This document shows, in pieces, positions 57,164 to 64,000 of a stretch of 64,000 nt of DNA (its first letter is position 1; each line of letters starts with the position of its first letter). The stretch is from the NCBI RefSeq assembly GCF_014204625.1, contig NZ_JACHLU010000011.1, forward strand, positions 107,310 through 171,309. Direction: 5' to 3'. This DNA comes from Gillisella vitis. Its GTDB lineage: Bacteria; Pseudomonadota; Alphaproteobacteria; Rhizobiales; Rhizobiaceae. Below the pieces are notes generated by a model that ran no database searches, had not been told where the DNA came from, and saw nothing but the letters and a program-made list of their open reading frames with translations. A program made the translations under genes and the position numbers.

Positions 57164-58426
57164 ATGGCGTCCGTTGAAGACTTTGACCCGAAATCGCGCC
57201 GCGCCTCTGTTGCCGTTGATGTTGGCGGTGTGATTGTGGGTGGCGGCGCGCCGGTTGTCGTGCAGTCCATGACCAACACCGACACGGCTGATATTGATGC
57301 GACAGTGGCCCAAGTGGCCGCCCTGTATAAAGCGGGTTCGGAAATTGTCCGCATCACCGTGGACCGCGATGAGAGTGCGGCGGCTGTGCCAAAAATCCGC
57401 GACCGGCTGGAGCGCCTTGGCCTTGATGTGCCGCTGGTGGGTGATTTTCACTATATCGGCCACAAGCTTCTGGCCGATCACCCCGCCTGTGCCGAAGCCT
57501 TGGCCAAATATCGCATCAACCCCGGCAATGTCGGCTTCAAGGATAAAAAAGACAAGCAATTCGCCGATATTGTCGAAATGGCCATTCGCTATGACAAGCC
57601 GGTGCGCATTGGTGTCAATTGGGGCTCGCTCGATCAGGAATTGCTGACGCAACTGATGGACGACAATCAGGCAAAGGGTTTTCCGCTCTCGGCCCGGCAG
57701 GTGACACGCGAGGCCATTTGCCAATCGGCTTTGCTGTCGGCAGAGCTTGCCGAAGACATCGGCCTTGCCCGCAATCGCATCATTCTGTCTGCCAAGGTCA
57801 GTCAGGTGCAGGATCTGATTGCCGTCTATTCCATGCTGGCGGCACGCTCCGACCACGCCCTGCATCTGGGCCTCACGGAAGCGGGCATGGGCTCCAAGGG
57901 CATTGTCGCCTCGTCTGCTGCCATGGGCTATGTGCTGCAACAGGGCATTGGCGACACCATCCGCGTCTCGCTCACCCCTGAACCGAATGGCGATCGCACC
58001 CGCGAAGTGCAGGTGGCGCAGGAATTGTTGCAGGTGATGGGCTTTCGCCAGTTTGTGCCTGTGGTTGCCGCCTGTCCGGGTTGCGGGCGCACCACATCCA
58101 CGGTGTTTCAGGAACTGGCGCAGAAAATCCAGAACGATCTGCGCAAGAACATGCCGGTCTGGCGCGAGAAATATCCGGGCGTTGAGGGTCTGAATGTGGC
58201 CGTGATGGGCTGCATCGTCAACGGTCCAGGTGAGTCCAAACACGCTGACATTGGCATTTCGCTGCCCGGCACTGGTGAAAATCCGGCTGCACCGATTTTT
58301 ATCGATGGCCAGAAAGCCATGACGTTGCGTGGGCCGAAAATCGCCGAGGATTTTGAAGCGCTGGTGATTGATTATATTGAGAAGCGCTACGGCCAAAAAA
58401 CAATGTCTGAAACGGCGGCGGAATAG
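57164..58426 (+). CDS. ispG: (E)-4-hydroxy-3-methylbut-2-enyl-diphosphate synthase
   Basis: MEP-pathway isoprenoid enzyme with a [4Fe-4S] cluster. 420 residues. N-terminal TIM-barrel ([19 protein letters not shown]) and C-terminal cluster domain: Cys in CPGCGRTT (about 302-309) and [17 protein letters not shown] (Cys about 350 and catalytic Glu). Start [19 protein letters not shown]. Confidence 0.97.
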   Translation: MASVEDFDPKSRRASVAVDVGGVIVGGGAPVVVQSMTNTDTADIDATVAQVAALYKAGSEIVRITVDRDESAAAVPKIRDRLERLGLDVPLVGDFHYIGHKLLADHPACAEALAKYRINPGNVGFKDKKDKQFADIVEMAIRYDKPVRIGVNWGSLDQELLTQLMDDNQAKGFPLSARQVTREAICQSALLSAELAEDIGLARNRIILSAKVSQVQDLIAVYSMLAARSDHALHLGLTEAGMGSKGIVASSAAMGYVLQQGIGDTIRVSLTPEPNGDRTREVQVAQELLQVMGFRQFVPVVAACPGCGRTTSTVFQELAQKIQNDLRKNMPVWREKYPGVEGLNVAVMGCIVNGPGESKHADIGISLPGTGENPAAPIFIDGQKAMTLRGPKIAEDFEALVIDYIEKRYGQKTMSETAAE

Positions 58427-58522
58427 GATTACGCCCTTTTCTTCATATTGCCGCAATTGTTAGAGCATTTCGAGCAAAAGTGTCTTGCGGTTTTGCGTCC
58501 CGAAATGCGTAAAGACAAAATT

Positions 58523-58563
58523 TAGAGCATCGTGCCGATTCCGATTTTCAGCACGATGCTCTA
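58523..58563. repeat. Family D palindrome after ispG
   Basis: TAGAGCATCGTGC (58523-58535) and its complement GCACGATGCTCTA (58551-58563). Same family as 35947-35989 and as the site interrupted by the MITE-like element. Confidence 0.8.
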
Positions 58564-58600
58564 AGTTCAGGATCATCCGAACACCATGGAGCTTGCCCAA

Positions 58601-59266
58601 ATGCTGAAACGATTCGTGCTTGTTGCGCTGGCCGCAACCTATCTCACCGCCTGCACCACCACTGACCCCTATACAGGTGAGCAGAAAATGTCGAACACCG
58701 CCGGCGGTGCATTGATTGGTGCCACAGTTGGCGCGCTGGGTGGTCTGGCTGTTGGCGGCGGTGGCCATGGCAAGCGCAATGCGGCGCTGATTGGTGCAGG
58801 CATTGGTGCATTGGCAGGCGGCGCAATTGGCGGCTATATGGACAATCAGGAATCAGAGCTTCGTGCCCAATTGCAGGGCACGGGCGTTTCCGTCACCCGT
58901 CAGGGCGACCGGATCATCCTCAACATGCCATCCAACATCACCTTCCCGACCGATCAATATCAGGTTCTGCCGCCGTTCTATCCAACGCTGAACTCGGTTG
59001 CCATCGTACTGAAGAAGTTCAACAAGACCCTGATCGACGTCAACGGCCACACCGATTCCACCGGCAGCCTGCAACACAATCAACAATTGTCACAGCAACG
59101 CGCTGACTCGGTGCTCGATTATCTCGGCTCGCAAGGCGTTGATCCACGCCGCATGTCGGCCATGGGCTATGGTCCAAGCCAGCCGATTGCCACCAACGCC
59201 ACCCCGGAAGGTCGCGCCCAGAACCGCCGCGTCGAAGTGTCGATCTCGCCGCTTCAGGCCAATTGA
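58601..59266 (+). CDS. OmpA-family outer-membrane lipoprotein
   Basis: 221 residues. Lipoprotein signal with lipobox LTAC (Cys18). Glycine-zipper segment about 30-80 (GGALIGATVGALGGLAVGGG), then an OmpA peptidoglycan-binding domain about 105-221: VNGHTDSTGSLQHNQQLSQQ and ANATPEGRAQNRRVEVSI. Anchors the outer membrane to the cell wall. GGAG lies 9 bases before the ATG at 58601. Confidence 0.92.
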   Translation: MLKRFVLVALAATYLTACTTTDPYTGEQKMSNTAGGALIGATVGALGGLAVGGGGHGKRNAALIGAGIGALAGGAIGGYMDNQESELRAQLQGTGVSVTRQGDRIILNMPSNITFPTDQYQVLPPFYPTLNSVAIVLKKFNKTLIDVNGHTDSTGSLQHNQQLSQQRADSVLDYLGSQGVDPRRMSAMGYGPSQPIATNATPEGRAQNRRVEVSISPLQAN

Positions 59267-59279
59267 TCTGAACGATACA

Positions 59280-59320
59280 ATAGAGTCTGTCAGGTTCAGA
59301 TTGAACCAGACAGACTCTAT
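59280..59320. repeat. Family B repeat, copy 2
   Basis: ATAGAGTCTGTCAGGTTCA and near-complement TGAACCAGACAGACTCTAT; followed by a family F copy (59349-59383) and an 11-base-arm hairpin (59387-59415: CTCCCGAAACC/GGTTTCGGGAG). Confidence 0.8.
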
Positions 59321-59496
59321 ATCTCTTTGTTTTCGTTTGTCTGATCAGTAAAACCGGATTCCACTTTTCCCTGACAAACTCTAGCTCTCCCGAAACCGGG
59401 CTTCGGTTTCGGGAGCAACATCATGATAAAATCCCTGACCCTGGCATGGATTTTTGAAAAAAACATGCTCCCAAAGGTCGTTTTTGAAACGGACTG

Positions 59497-61713
59497 TTAC
59501 AAAATCTGGAGCGCGAACAGTGCAACCCCCATAACGCGCGTATCCTTGTTGGCGGGATCAAGCGTGACCGGCCTTGATGCGTCTGGGGACGACATCATCA
59601 GCGTTACAAGGCCATTCGCCGGATCGCGGTGCTTGGTGATGGGTATAATGACCCGTCTCGCATGGCCGGCAATCAGAGTGACCTCAACCGGCGGCGCAAA
59701 ATCCAAAGACACAGAAAGGCGCTGCCGATCAATATATTTCAGGCCCGCGACGGTTAAAACCAAAGCCTGAGCCTCTGGATCGGGGATGCGTAAAACAATA
59801 ACAGCCTGCCGGGCTGTCCAGATGCACGTTCCGTCATGGCGTCGGATACCCGGCCAGAGAGAAAGAGCGTGATCAACATGTTCAAGCGGATATTCCAGCC
59901 CTCGCTGCAAGGTAATGACTGGAGGAACGGGCGAGACAAATACGTCTGTATGTGGTTTTGTTGCAGAGGGTGGCGCGGCGGCCATAAGACGTCCGGAGGT
60001 ACGATTGCGTAGCCGAATCCATCTGTCGGAGCTGGCCACAAAATCCGCCTGCCAACGCTTCTCAATTTCTGCGGCCCGTTCTGGATCAATCATTCCTTGA
60101 GTAGACAGCCAGTTAAGATCACGCATTCTCTGGGCGCGCGCCATGAGAAATATGCTTGCTATATGCTCCTGTGAGGCAGTGTCTTGCCGGAAAGACCCAA
60201 TCAGGCGATGACTATTGCGGGAATGCTGTCGCCAACCAACCAATGGCTGAGAGAGATAATGCTGGCTGCCCAGCAGCACAGCCCTGAACCCGGTCAGAAG
60301 ATCAAGCCCATAGGCACATAGTTCCGGGTCAATCGGCGGAAAATCCTCCAGGATGGAGCGATGAAATGCTGATGTTGCCCCCAGCCAGTAATTGGCATTC
60401 TGCTGATCGATCAGCGCCACAGGATCATCAAAAACCGTATCCGGGTTTTCCGTGTCGAGCAATCCAATCGGTATGCTTCCTTCACTCAGCAAAACGGCGT
60501 TGCTGGTCAGCAATTTGCAATCAGGGTGCTTTCGAAAATGATCAATGATCGTATCCAGCCGTCCCGGCAGCGCGATGTCATCACTATCTGATTGAATCAG
60601 AAGAGGCGCTCTTGATAATTGCGCAATATTGGACAGCATCCCGTGACCGATGGCTGTGCTGTTTCGCATGACCGTGGCGCAAACCTCAGGATGCCCCGAC
60701 AACTGCGTCAGCGCGGCGGCAAGACTGCCATCCTGTGAGCCGTCATCAATCAACAGCAACTCGACATCAGGGCGCCATTGCTCCATCAAGCTGTCCAGCA
60801 GCGCACCAATCCACCCGGCGTTGTTGTGAACAGGGATAAACACTGTTGCCGCGAAGGACGGATGCGGCGCTGCGGGCGGCAGCTTTGATGCCCACTCGCC
60901 GCGCGGCGCAACGTCAGCCCATCGGTCTATGGCGGCAGCAATCTCGTCTTCGCTGTAATATTGGCTGACGTCTGGATGGGAATAGATTGTTTCCAGCGCG
61001 GCTCGAGGCAGTCGAAAACACTTTTTCAATGCCTGATAGATTGCAGCCGTTGGTTTATCTGTGCCGATATTGTCATGAGGAAGGCTAAATGTCATGCCCG
61101 GAAAAAGCGATGCCAGACCGCGCTCAATCGATGCCGGTGCGCTCTCGTGGCGGAAGAGAAGCAGACGCACATTGTCGCTTGTCTGGATTGAATATCCCTG
61201 CGCATGGTCGAATGGCTGCGTCCGCAGATCAAATCCGAACGGCTTTTGAAGCTCCTCATCAAACCACATCAGCGGTGCACGAATCATGCGATCGAGAAAT
61301 GTCCAACTGGCAGTATTGTCACCTGCATGGCCCAGCCACAGGTCTGAAATGCGTGTCGCAATGGCTTGAGCACTCGCTTCAACCGATGGGAAGAGGCAGT
61401 CTGCAAAGGCAGTTTCCAGATTTTGCATTGCAACCGAGAGCGATCTGTCGATGGGGTCGCGCACACCGCTGATGATCGTTATCATCTCATCGGCTGCAAC
61501 CGCACGCGCGAGGCGTTCACGAATGGATGTGTTGTCAAACGACATGCGCAGACCGGACGTATCCTTCGTCGCTGCGGCCACAAAATCCTCAAGAGGATCA
61601 AGAATCCAGGGCTCCAGACCATGGCTCCGAAACACATCACCAGGAAAACGCTCTGTCAGCAGGCTGTGTAGAGAGGTGGTGCAAACCTTCGCATAGGTGA
61701 GGATGAGGATCAC
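59497..61713 (-). CDS. Three-part protein: sulfotransferase-like domain, GT2 glycosyltransferase, C-terminal beta domain
   Basis: 738 residues. About 1-270: sulfotransferase-like (NKWYS type) with a 5'-phosphosulfate-type loop in TYAKVCTTSLHSLL and a 3'-phosphate motif SGVRDPIDRSLS. About 285-520: family 2 glycosyltransferase (TVFIPVHNNAGWIGALLDSL, LLLIDDGSQDGS, SDSDDIALPGRL as the metal-binding Asp site). About 597-738: beta-rich domain ending KDTRVMGVALFALQIL, similar to accessory domains on other polysaccharide glycosyltransferases. GTG start with AAGGAG six bases upstream. Probably surface-polysaccharide synthesis. The sulfotransferase assignment rests on short motifs. Confidence 0.75.
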   Translation of the reverse strand: MILILTYAKVCTTSLHSLLTERFPGDVFRSHGLEPWILDPLEDFVAAATKDTSGLRMSFDNTSIRERLARAVAADEMITIISGVRDPIDRSLSVAMQNLETAFADCLFPSVEASAQAIATRISDLWLGHAGDNTASWTFLDRMIRAPLMWFDEELQKPFGFDLRTQPFDHAQGYSIQTSDNVRLLLFRHESAPASIERGLASLFPGMTFSLPHDNIGTDKPTAAIYQALKKCFRLPRAALETIYSHPDVSQYYSEDEIAAAIDRWADVAPRGEWASKLPPAAPHPSFAATVFIPVHNNAGWIGALLDSLMEQWRPDVELLLIDDGSQDGSLAAALTQLSGHPEVCATVMRNSTAIGHGMLSNIAQLSRAPLLIQSDSDDIALPGRLDTIIDHFRKHPDCKLLTSNAVLLSEGSIPIGLLDTENPDTVFDDPVALIDQQNANYWLGATSAFHRSILEDFPPIDPELCAYGLDLLTGFRAVLLGSQHYLSQPLVGWRQHSRNSHRLIGSFRQDTASQEHIASIFLMARAQRMRDLNWLSTQGMIDPERAAEIEKRWQADFVASSDRWIRLRNRTSGRLMAAAPPSATKPHTDVFVSPVPPVITLQRGLEYPLEHVDHALSLWPGIRRHDGTCIWTARQAVIVLRIPDPEAQALVLTVAGLKYIDRQRLSVSLDFAPPVEVTLIAGHARRVIIPITKHRDPANGLVTLMMSSPDASRPVTLDPANKDTRVMGVALFALQIL

Positions 61714-62104
61714 GCATTGCTCCTTGCAAAAAGCGCCAGACGATTCAGGTTTCCGAATGATTTTGATGAATAATCAACTCTTATCAAACGCTGCACATCA
61801 TCAAACAAGTCCTTCTGACGATAGGCGTAGATCCACGGATACAGTATTCACTATTGCATATTCTTGAAATCGGGAACCAATTTGACGCATTATACACCAG
61901 ATAGAAAGCGCGTGCATCGATCCTACCGGAGGTTTCGCCCACGTCTGGAAACATCAACACGGCAGCATCTTGCTCTTTGTCAAATCTGAGACGCCATGCC
62001 GCTCTCAATCCACTGCATAATTCTGTAAGCCGATTCCGATTTCAGGAATGATGCGGTAGAGCATTTTACTAAAAGAGTGGAATGATCTAAAATATCGATT
62101 CCTC
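61714..62104. other. 390-base gap in the polysaccharide region
   Basis: Divergent spacer. A minus-strand frame at 61784-62008 looks partly protein-like but has only a TTG start and no recognisable homologue; a decayed gene remnant is possible. A repeat-like GATTCCGATTTCAGGAAT lies near 62033. Confidence 0.4.
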
Positions 62105-62140
62105 ATGAATTTGATAGAGAATATGCTTATGGAGATGCTG

Positions 62141-62818
62141 ATGCTCGCGCCCGAAATCGCACCATTGAAGCCTGCGAGTTCTGAGGGCCTGATGTTGATC
62201 GGCGGTGGCCGGAATGCCAGAAATCTTATCTGTGTTTTTGAGACGGCTGGCATCAAGGTGCGCGGTGTCGTTGATGATCAGCCAGCCGGCATTGTACTCG
62301 GGCATGACGTGGATTTCATCGATAGCATAGACGGCACTCATATGGATGCCTTCCTGACTGTCGCTGACCCCGATCAGGCATCAGCCTTGCGTGAGAGGCC
62401 CGCATTGCGTGGATGCCGATGGCCTCGGTTTGCTCATCCTTCGTCAGTCGTTTCGTCTCATGCCGAGATCGGCGAAGGCTCTTATATTGGCCCCTTTTCT
62501 GTGCTGACTGATGTTGTTATCGGGCGGCATGTTCATCTTTTCACACATAATGTTCTGGGTGCGCGTGTTGAGGTTGGGGATTTCACGGTTATTCTGCCTC
62601 ATGCAACCATTGCAAGCGATGCCAGAATCGGAAAGCGCTGCATGATTGCAATGGGTGCCCGCATTCGCTCCGGCGTCACCATAGGCGATGATTGCCGAAT
62701 TGACGCCAATGCCGTCGTGCGTCGTGATATGCCAAATGGCAGTATTGCGGTTTGCAACAATCTGACCCGAACAAGACAACGTATCGGCTTTGACCGATCG
62801 AATATGAAAAATGATTAA
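62141..62818 (+). CDS. NeuD/PglD-type sugar O- or N-acyltransferase
   Basis: 225 residues. N-terminal Rossmann-like part (GLMLIGGGRNARNLICVFET, VVDDQPAG), then a left-handed beta-helix of hexapeptide repeats about 95-210 (IGEGSYIGPFSVLTDVVIG, IGKRCMIAMGARIRSGVTIG, DDCRIDANAVVRRDMP). Family members acetylate a nucleotide-sugar or sialic-type sugar. Start 62141 follows GGAG at good spacing; ATG 62105 in the same frame is an alternative. Upstream of the UDP-sugar gene on the same strand. Confidence 0.85.
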   Translation: MLAPEIAPLKPASSEGLMLIGGGRNARNLICVFETAGIKVRGVVDDQPAGIVLGHDVDFIDSIDGTHMDAFLTVADPDQASALRERPALRGCRWPRFAHPSSVVSSHAEIGEGSYIGPFSVLTDVVIGRHVHLFTHNVLGARVEVGDFTVILPHATIASDARIGKRCMIAMGARIRSGVTIGDDCRIDANAVVRRDMPNGSIAVCNNLTRTRQRIGFDRSNMKND

Positions 62819-62864
62819 AATGGAAGGTGTTTTGCGATTGTATTTTTATCGGGATGTGTCCTAA

Positions 62865-62901
62865 AGATTTGTCTGGTTCAATCTGAACCTGAAAGACGCA
62901 G
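62865..62901. repeat. Family B repeat, copy 3 (inverted)
   Basis: GTCTGGTTCAATCTGAACCTG core between the acyltransferase and the SDR gene. Confidence 0.6.
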
Positions 62902-62943
62902 GATTTTCTCCGCAAGACTGGTTGCAATCATTTTAGGTTTCAT

Positions 62944-63909
62944 GTGAGCAAGCGCATTTTGATTACGGGAGGTGCGGGCTTTGTTGGCTCACATCTGTGC
63001 GAGCGCCTTCTGGCTGATGGCTGCGAAGTTCTCTGTGTCGACAATTATGGCACGGGTCGCAGCTTGAACATTCGACACCTGCATCATCACGACCGCTTCA
63101 AGATATTGCACCACGACATCACTGTGCCGCTGAATGTGGAGGTCGATCAGATTTATAATCTGGCATGTCCCGCCAGCCCGGTTCAATACCAGTCTGATCC
63201 TGTGCAGACGATCAAAACCAATGTGATCGGCGCAATCAACATGCTTGATCTGGCCCGGTCGAGCAAAGCAACAATTTTGCAAGCCTCGACGAGCGAGGTT
63301 TACGGTGATCCCCTGGCGCATCCCCAGCACGAAGGCTATTGGGGCAATGTCAATCCAATCGGCTTGCGCAGTTGCTATGATGAAGGCAAGCGATGCGCAG
63401 AAACTCTGTTTTTTGATTATCACCGACAGTATGGCGTGAATATCAAGGTTGCCCGCATCTTCAACACATATGGTCCACGAATGCGTGAAGACGATGGCCG
63501 CGTCGTGAGCAATTTCATTGTTCAGGCTTTAAACGGCCGTGACCTGACCATTTATGGTGACGGCACCCAGACAAGAAGTTTTTGCTATGTTGATGATCTT
63601 GTCGATGGCCTTGTCCGTCTTATGAATACATCCGATACGGTGACAGGGCCGATCAACATCGGCAATCCCATTGAAACGACCGTTCTGGAACTGGCCAAGC
63701 TTATCCTTGATCTGACGGGGTCAACCAGCCAGCTTCTCCATGCTGGCCTGCCATCCGATGATCCTCATCGGCGCCGCCCAGACATCGAGATGGCAAAAAC
63801 AATCCTGTCCTGGACGCCCACGACGCCGCTCTCGATGGGGCTCAAACGGACGATCTCATCCTTTTTGCATGAGTTTGCAACCGCATCCCCGATGCACGAA
63901 CCACATTAG
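62944..63909 (+). CDS. UDP-glucuronate decarboxylase-like NAD-dependent epimerase/dehydratase
   Basis: 321-residue extended SDR. NAD-binding [15 protein letters not shown], catalytic set S115/T116 ([10 protein letters not shown]), Tyr145 and Lys149 (YDEGKR), and the UXS-like segments [14 protein letters not shown] and [20 protein letters not shown]. Expected to convert UDP-glucuronate to UDP-xylose for glycan synthesis. GTG start with AGGT upstream. Confidence 0.88.
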   Translation: MSKRILITGGAGFVGSHLCERLLADGCEVLCVDNYGTGRSLNIRHLHHHDRFKILHHDITVPLNVEVDQIYNLACPASPVQYQSDPVQTIKTNVIGAINMLDLARSSKATILQASTSEVYGDPLAHPQHEGYWGNVNPIGLRSCYDEGKRCAETLFFDYHRQYGVNIKVARIFNTYGPRMREDDGRVVSNFIVQALNGRDLTIYGDGTQTRSFCYVDDLVDGLVRLMNTSDTVTGPINIGNPIETTVLELAKLILDLTGSTSQLLHAGLPSDDPHRRRPDIEMAKTILSWTPTTPLSMGLKRTISSFLHEFATASPMHEPH

Positions 63910-63922
63910 GATGAGGACTCAA

Positions 63923-64000
63923 TCATATCCATGCAATAACAGTTGAAACGAGAGCGAGGGCGGCGAGATAGTTTGTGGCAAGGCGATCATATCTTGTCGC
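63923..64000 (-). CDS. 3' end of an IS5-type transposase gene (partial)
   Basis: The last 25 codons before a TGA read ATRYDRLATNYLA then ALALVSTVIAWI, the usual C-terminus of IS5-family (IS427-like) transposases in rhizobia. The rest lies beyond the window. It starts 13 bases after the stop of the UDP-sugar gene, so an insertion sequence abuts the polysaccharide genes. Confidence 0.8.
   Translation of the reverse strand, partial: ATRYDRLATNYLAALALVSTVIAWI

Noticed and set aside
10427..59415. CRISPR array from the many short repeats
   Set aside because: The repeats are dispersed, palindromic and not separated by regular spacers; no cas gene is present.
61784..62008. 74-residue minus-strand frame in the polysaccharide region
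   Set aside because: Only a TTG start, no ribosome site and no recognised family; kept as a note on possible gene remnant, not called.

Overview
The window looks like a chromosomal segment of an alphaproteobacterium of the Rhizobiales, most likely Rhizobiaceae (Rhizobium/Agrobacterium/Allorhizobium-like). Supporting signs are the giant NAD-glutamate dehydrogenase, a CarD regulator, a FdxA-type 7Fe ferredoxin, a SAM-II riboswitch before metA, a bifunctional PutA divergent from an Lrp-type regulator (PutR arrangement), an IspG/leuD/leuB/asd core set, and many short palindromic intergenic repeats. Genus cannot be fixed from the sequence alone.

Layout. 1-8.1 kb: C-terminally truncated NAD-GDH (-), pdxY-like kinase, beta-carbonic anhydrase, MltB-type transglycosylase, asd. 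8.5-13 kb: MHS-type transporter with a large extra soluble domain, a small unknown protein behind a structured leader with a short upstream ORF, and an ABC-F ATPase. 13-18.6 kb: a MITE-like element with a 9-bp target duplication, carD, fdxA, then an S4 protein coupled to a SUV3-like helicase. 19-23 kb: two small membrane/lipoproteins, a tandem duplication of tRNA-Gly(GCC) with its promoter, a YbaK-type deacylase, and a CnoX-like / LON-domain / Trm112 run. 23-28.2 kb: htpG, bacterioferritin and its ferredoxin partner, SAM-II riboswitch-metA-GNAT. 28.3-35.9 kb: galM-like epimerase, a soluble MCP-like coiled-coil protein, a CitE-like lyase, leuD, leuB and a PAP2 phosphatase.

36-48.8 kb is the most distinctive region: a chemosensory cluster on the minus strand, in transcription order RR-HD-GYP, STAS protein, cheY, cheA, cheW, mcp, mcp, mcp, cheW, cheR, cheB. 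The first five genes are joined by 1-4 base stop/start overlaps. The three mcp genes have almost identical signalling halves and different sensor halves. No flagellar gene, cheD or cheZ is present; the only other receiver-domain output is the HD-GYP protein, which suggests output through cyclic di-GMP turnover.

49-59.3 kb: a flavoprotein, putA/putR, a 54-residue protein, an IMPACT-family protein, an MFS transporter, ispG and an OmpA-type lipoprotein. 59.5-64 kb looks like the edge of a surface-polysaccharide region: a sulfotransferase-like/GT2 fusion, a NeuD/PglD-type acyltransferase, a UDP-glucuronate decarboxylase-like SDR, and the 3' end of an IS5-type transposase gene running off the window.

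Intergenic DNA is full of short palindromes belonging to several families; these explain most gaps longer than 300 bases.
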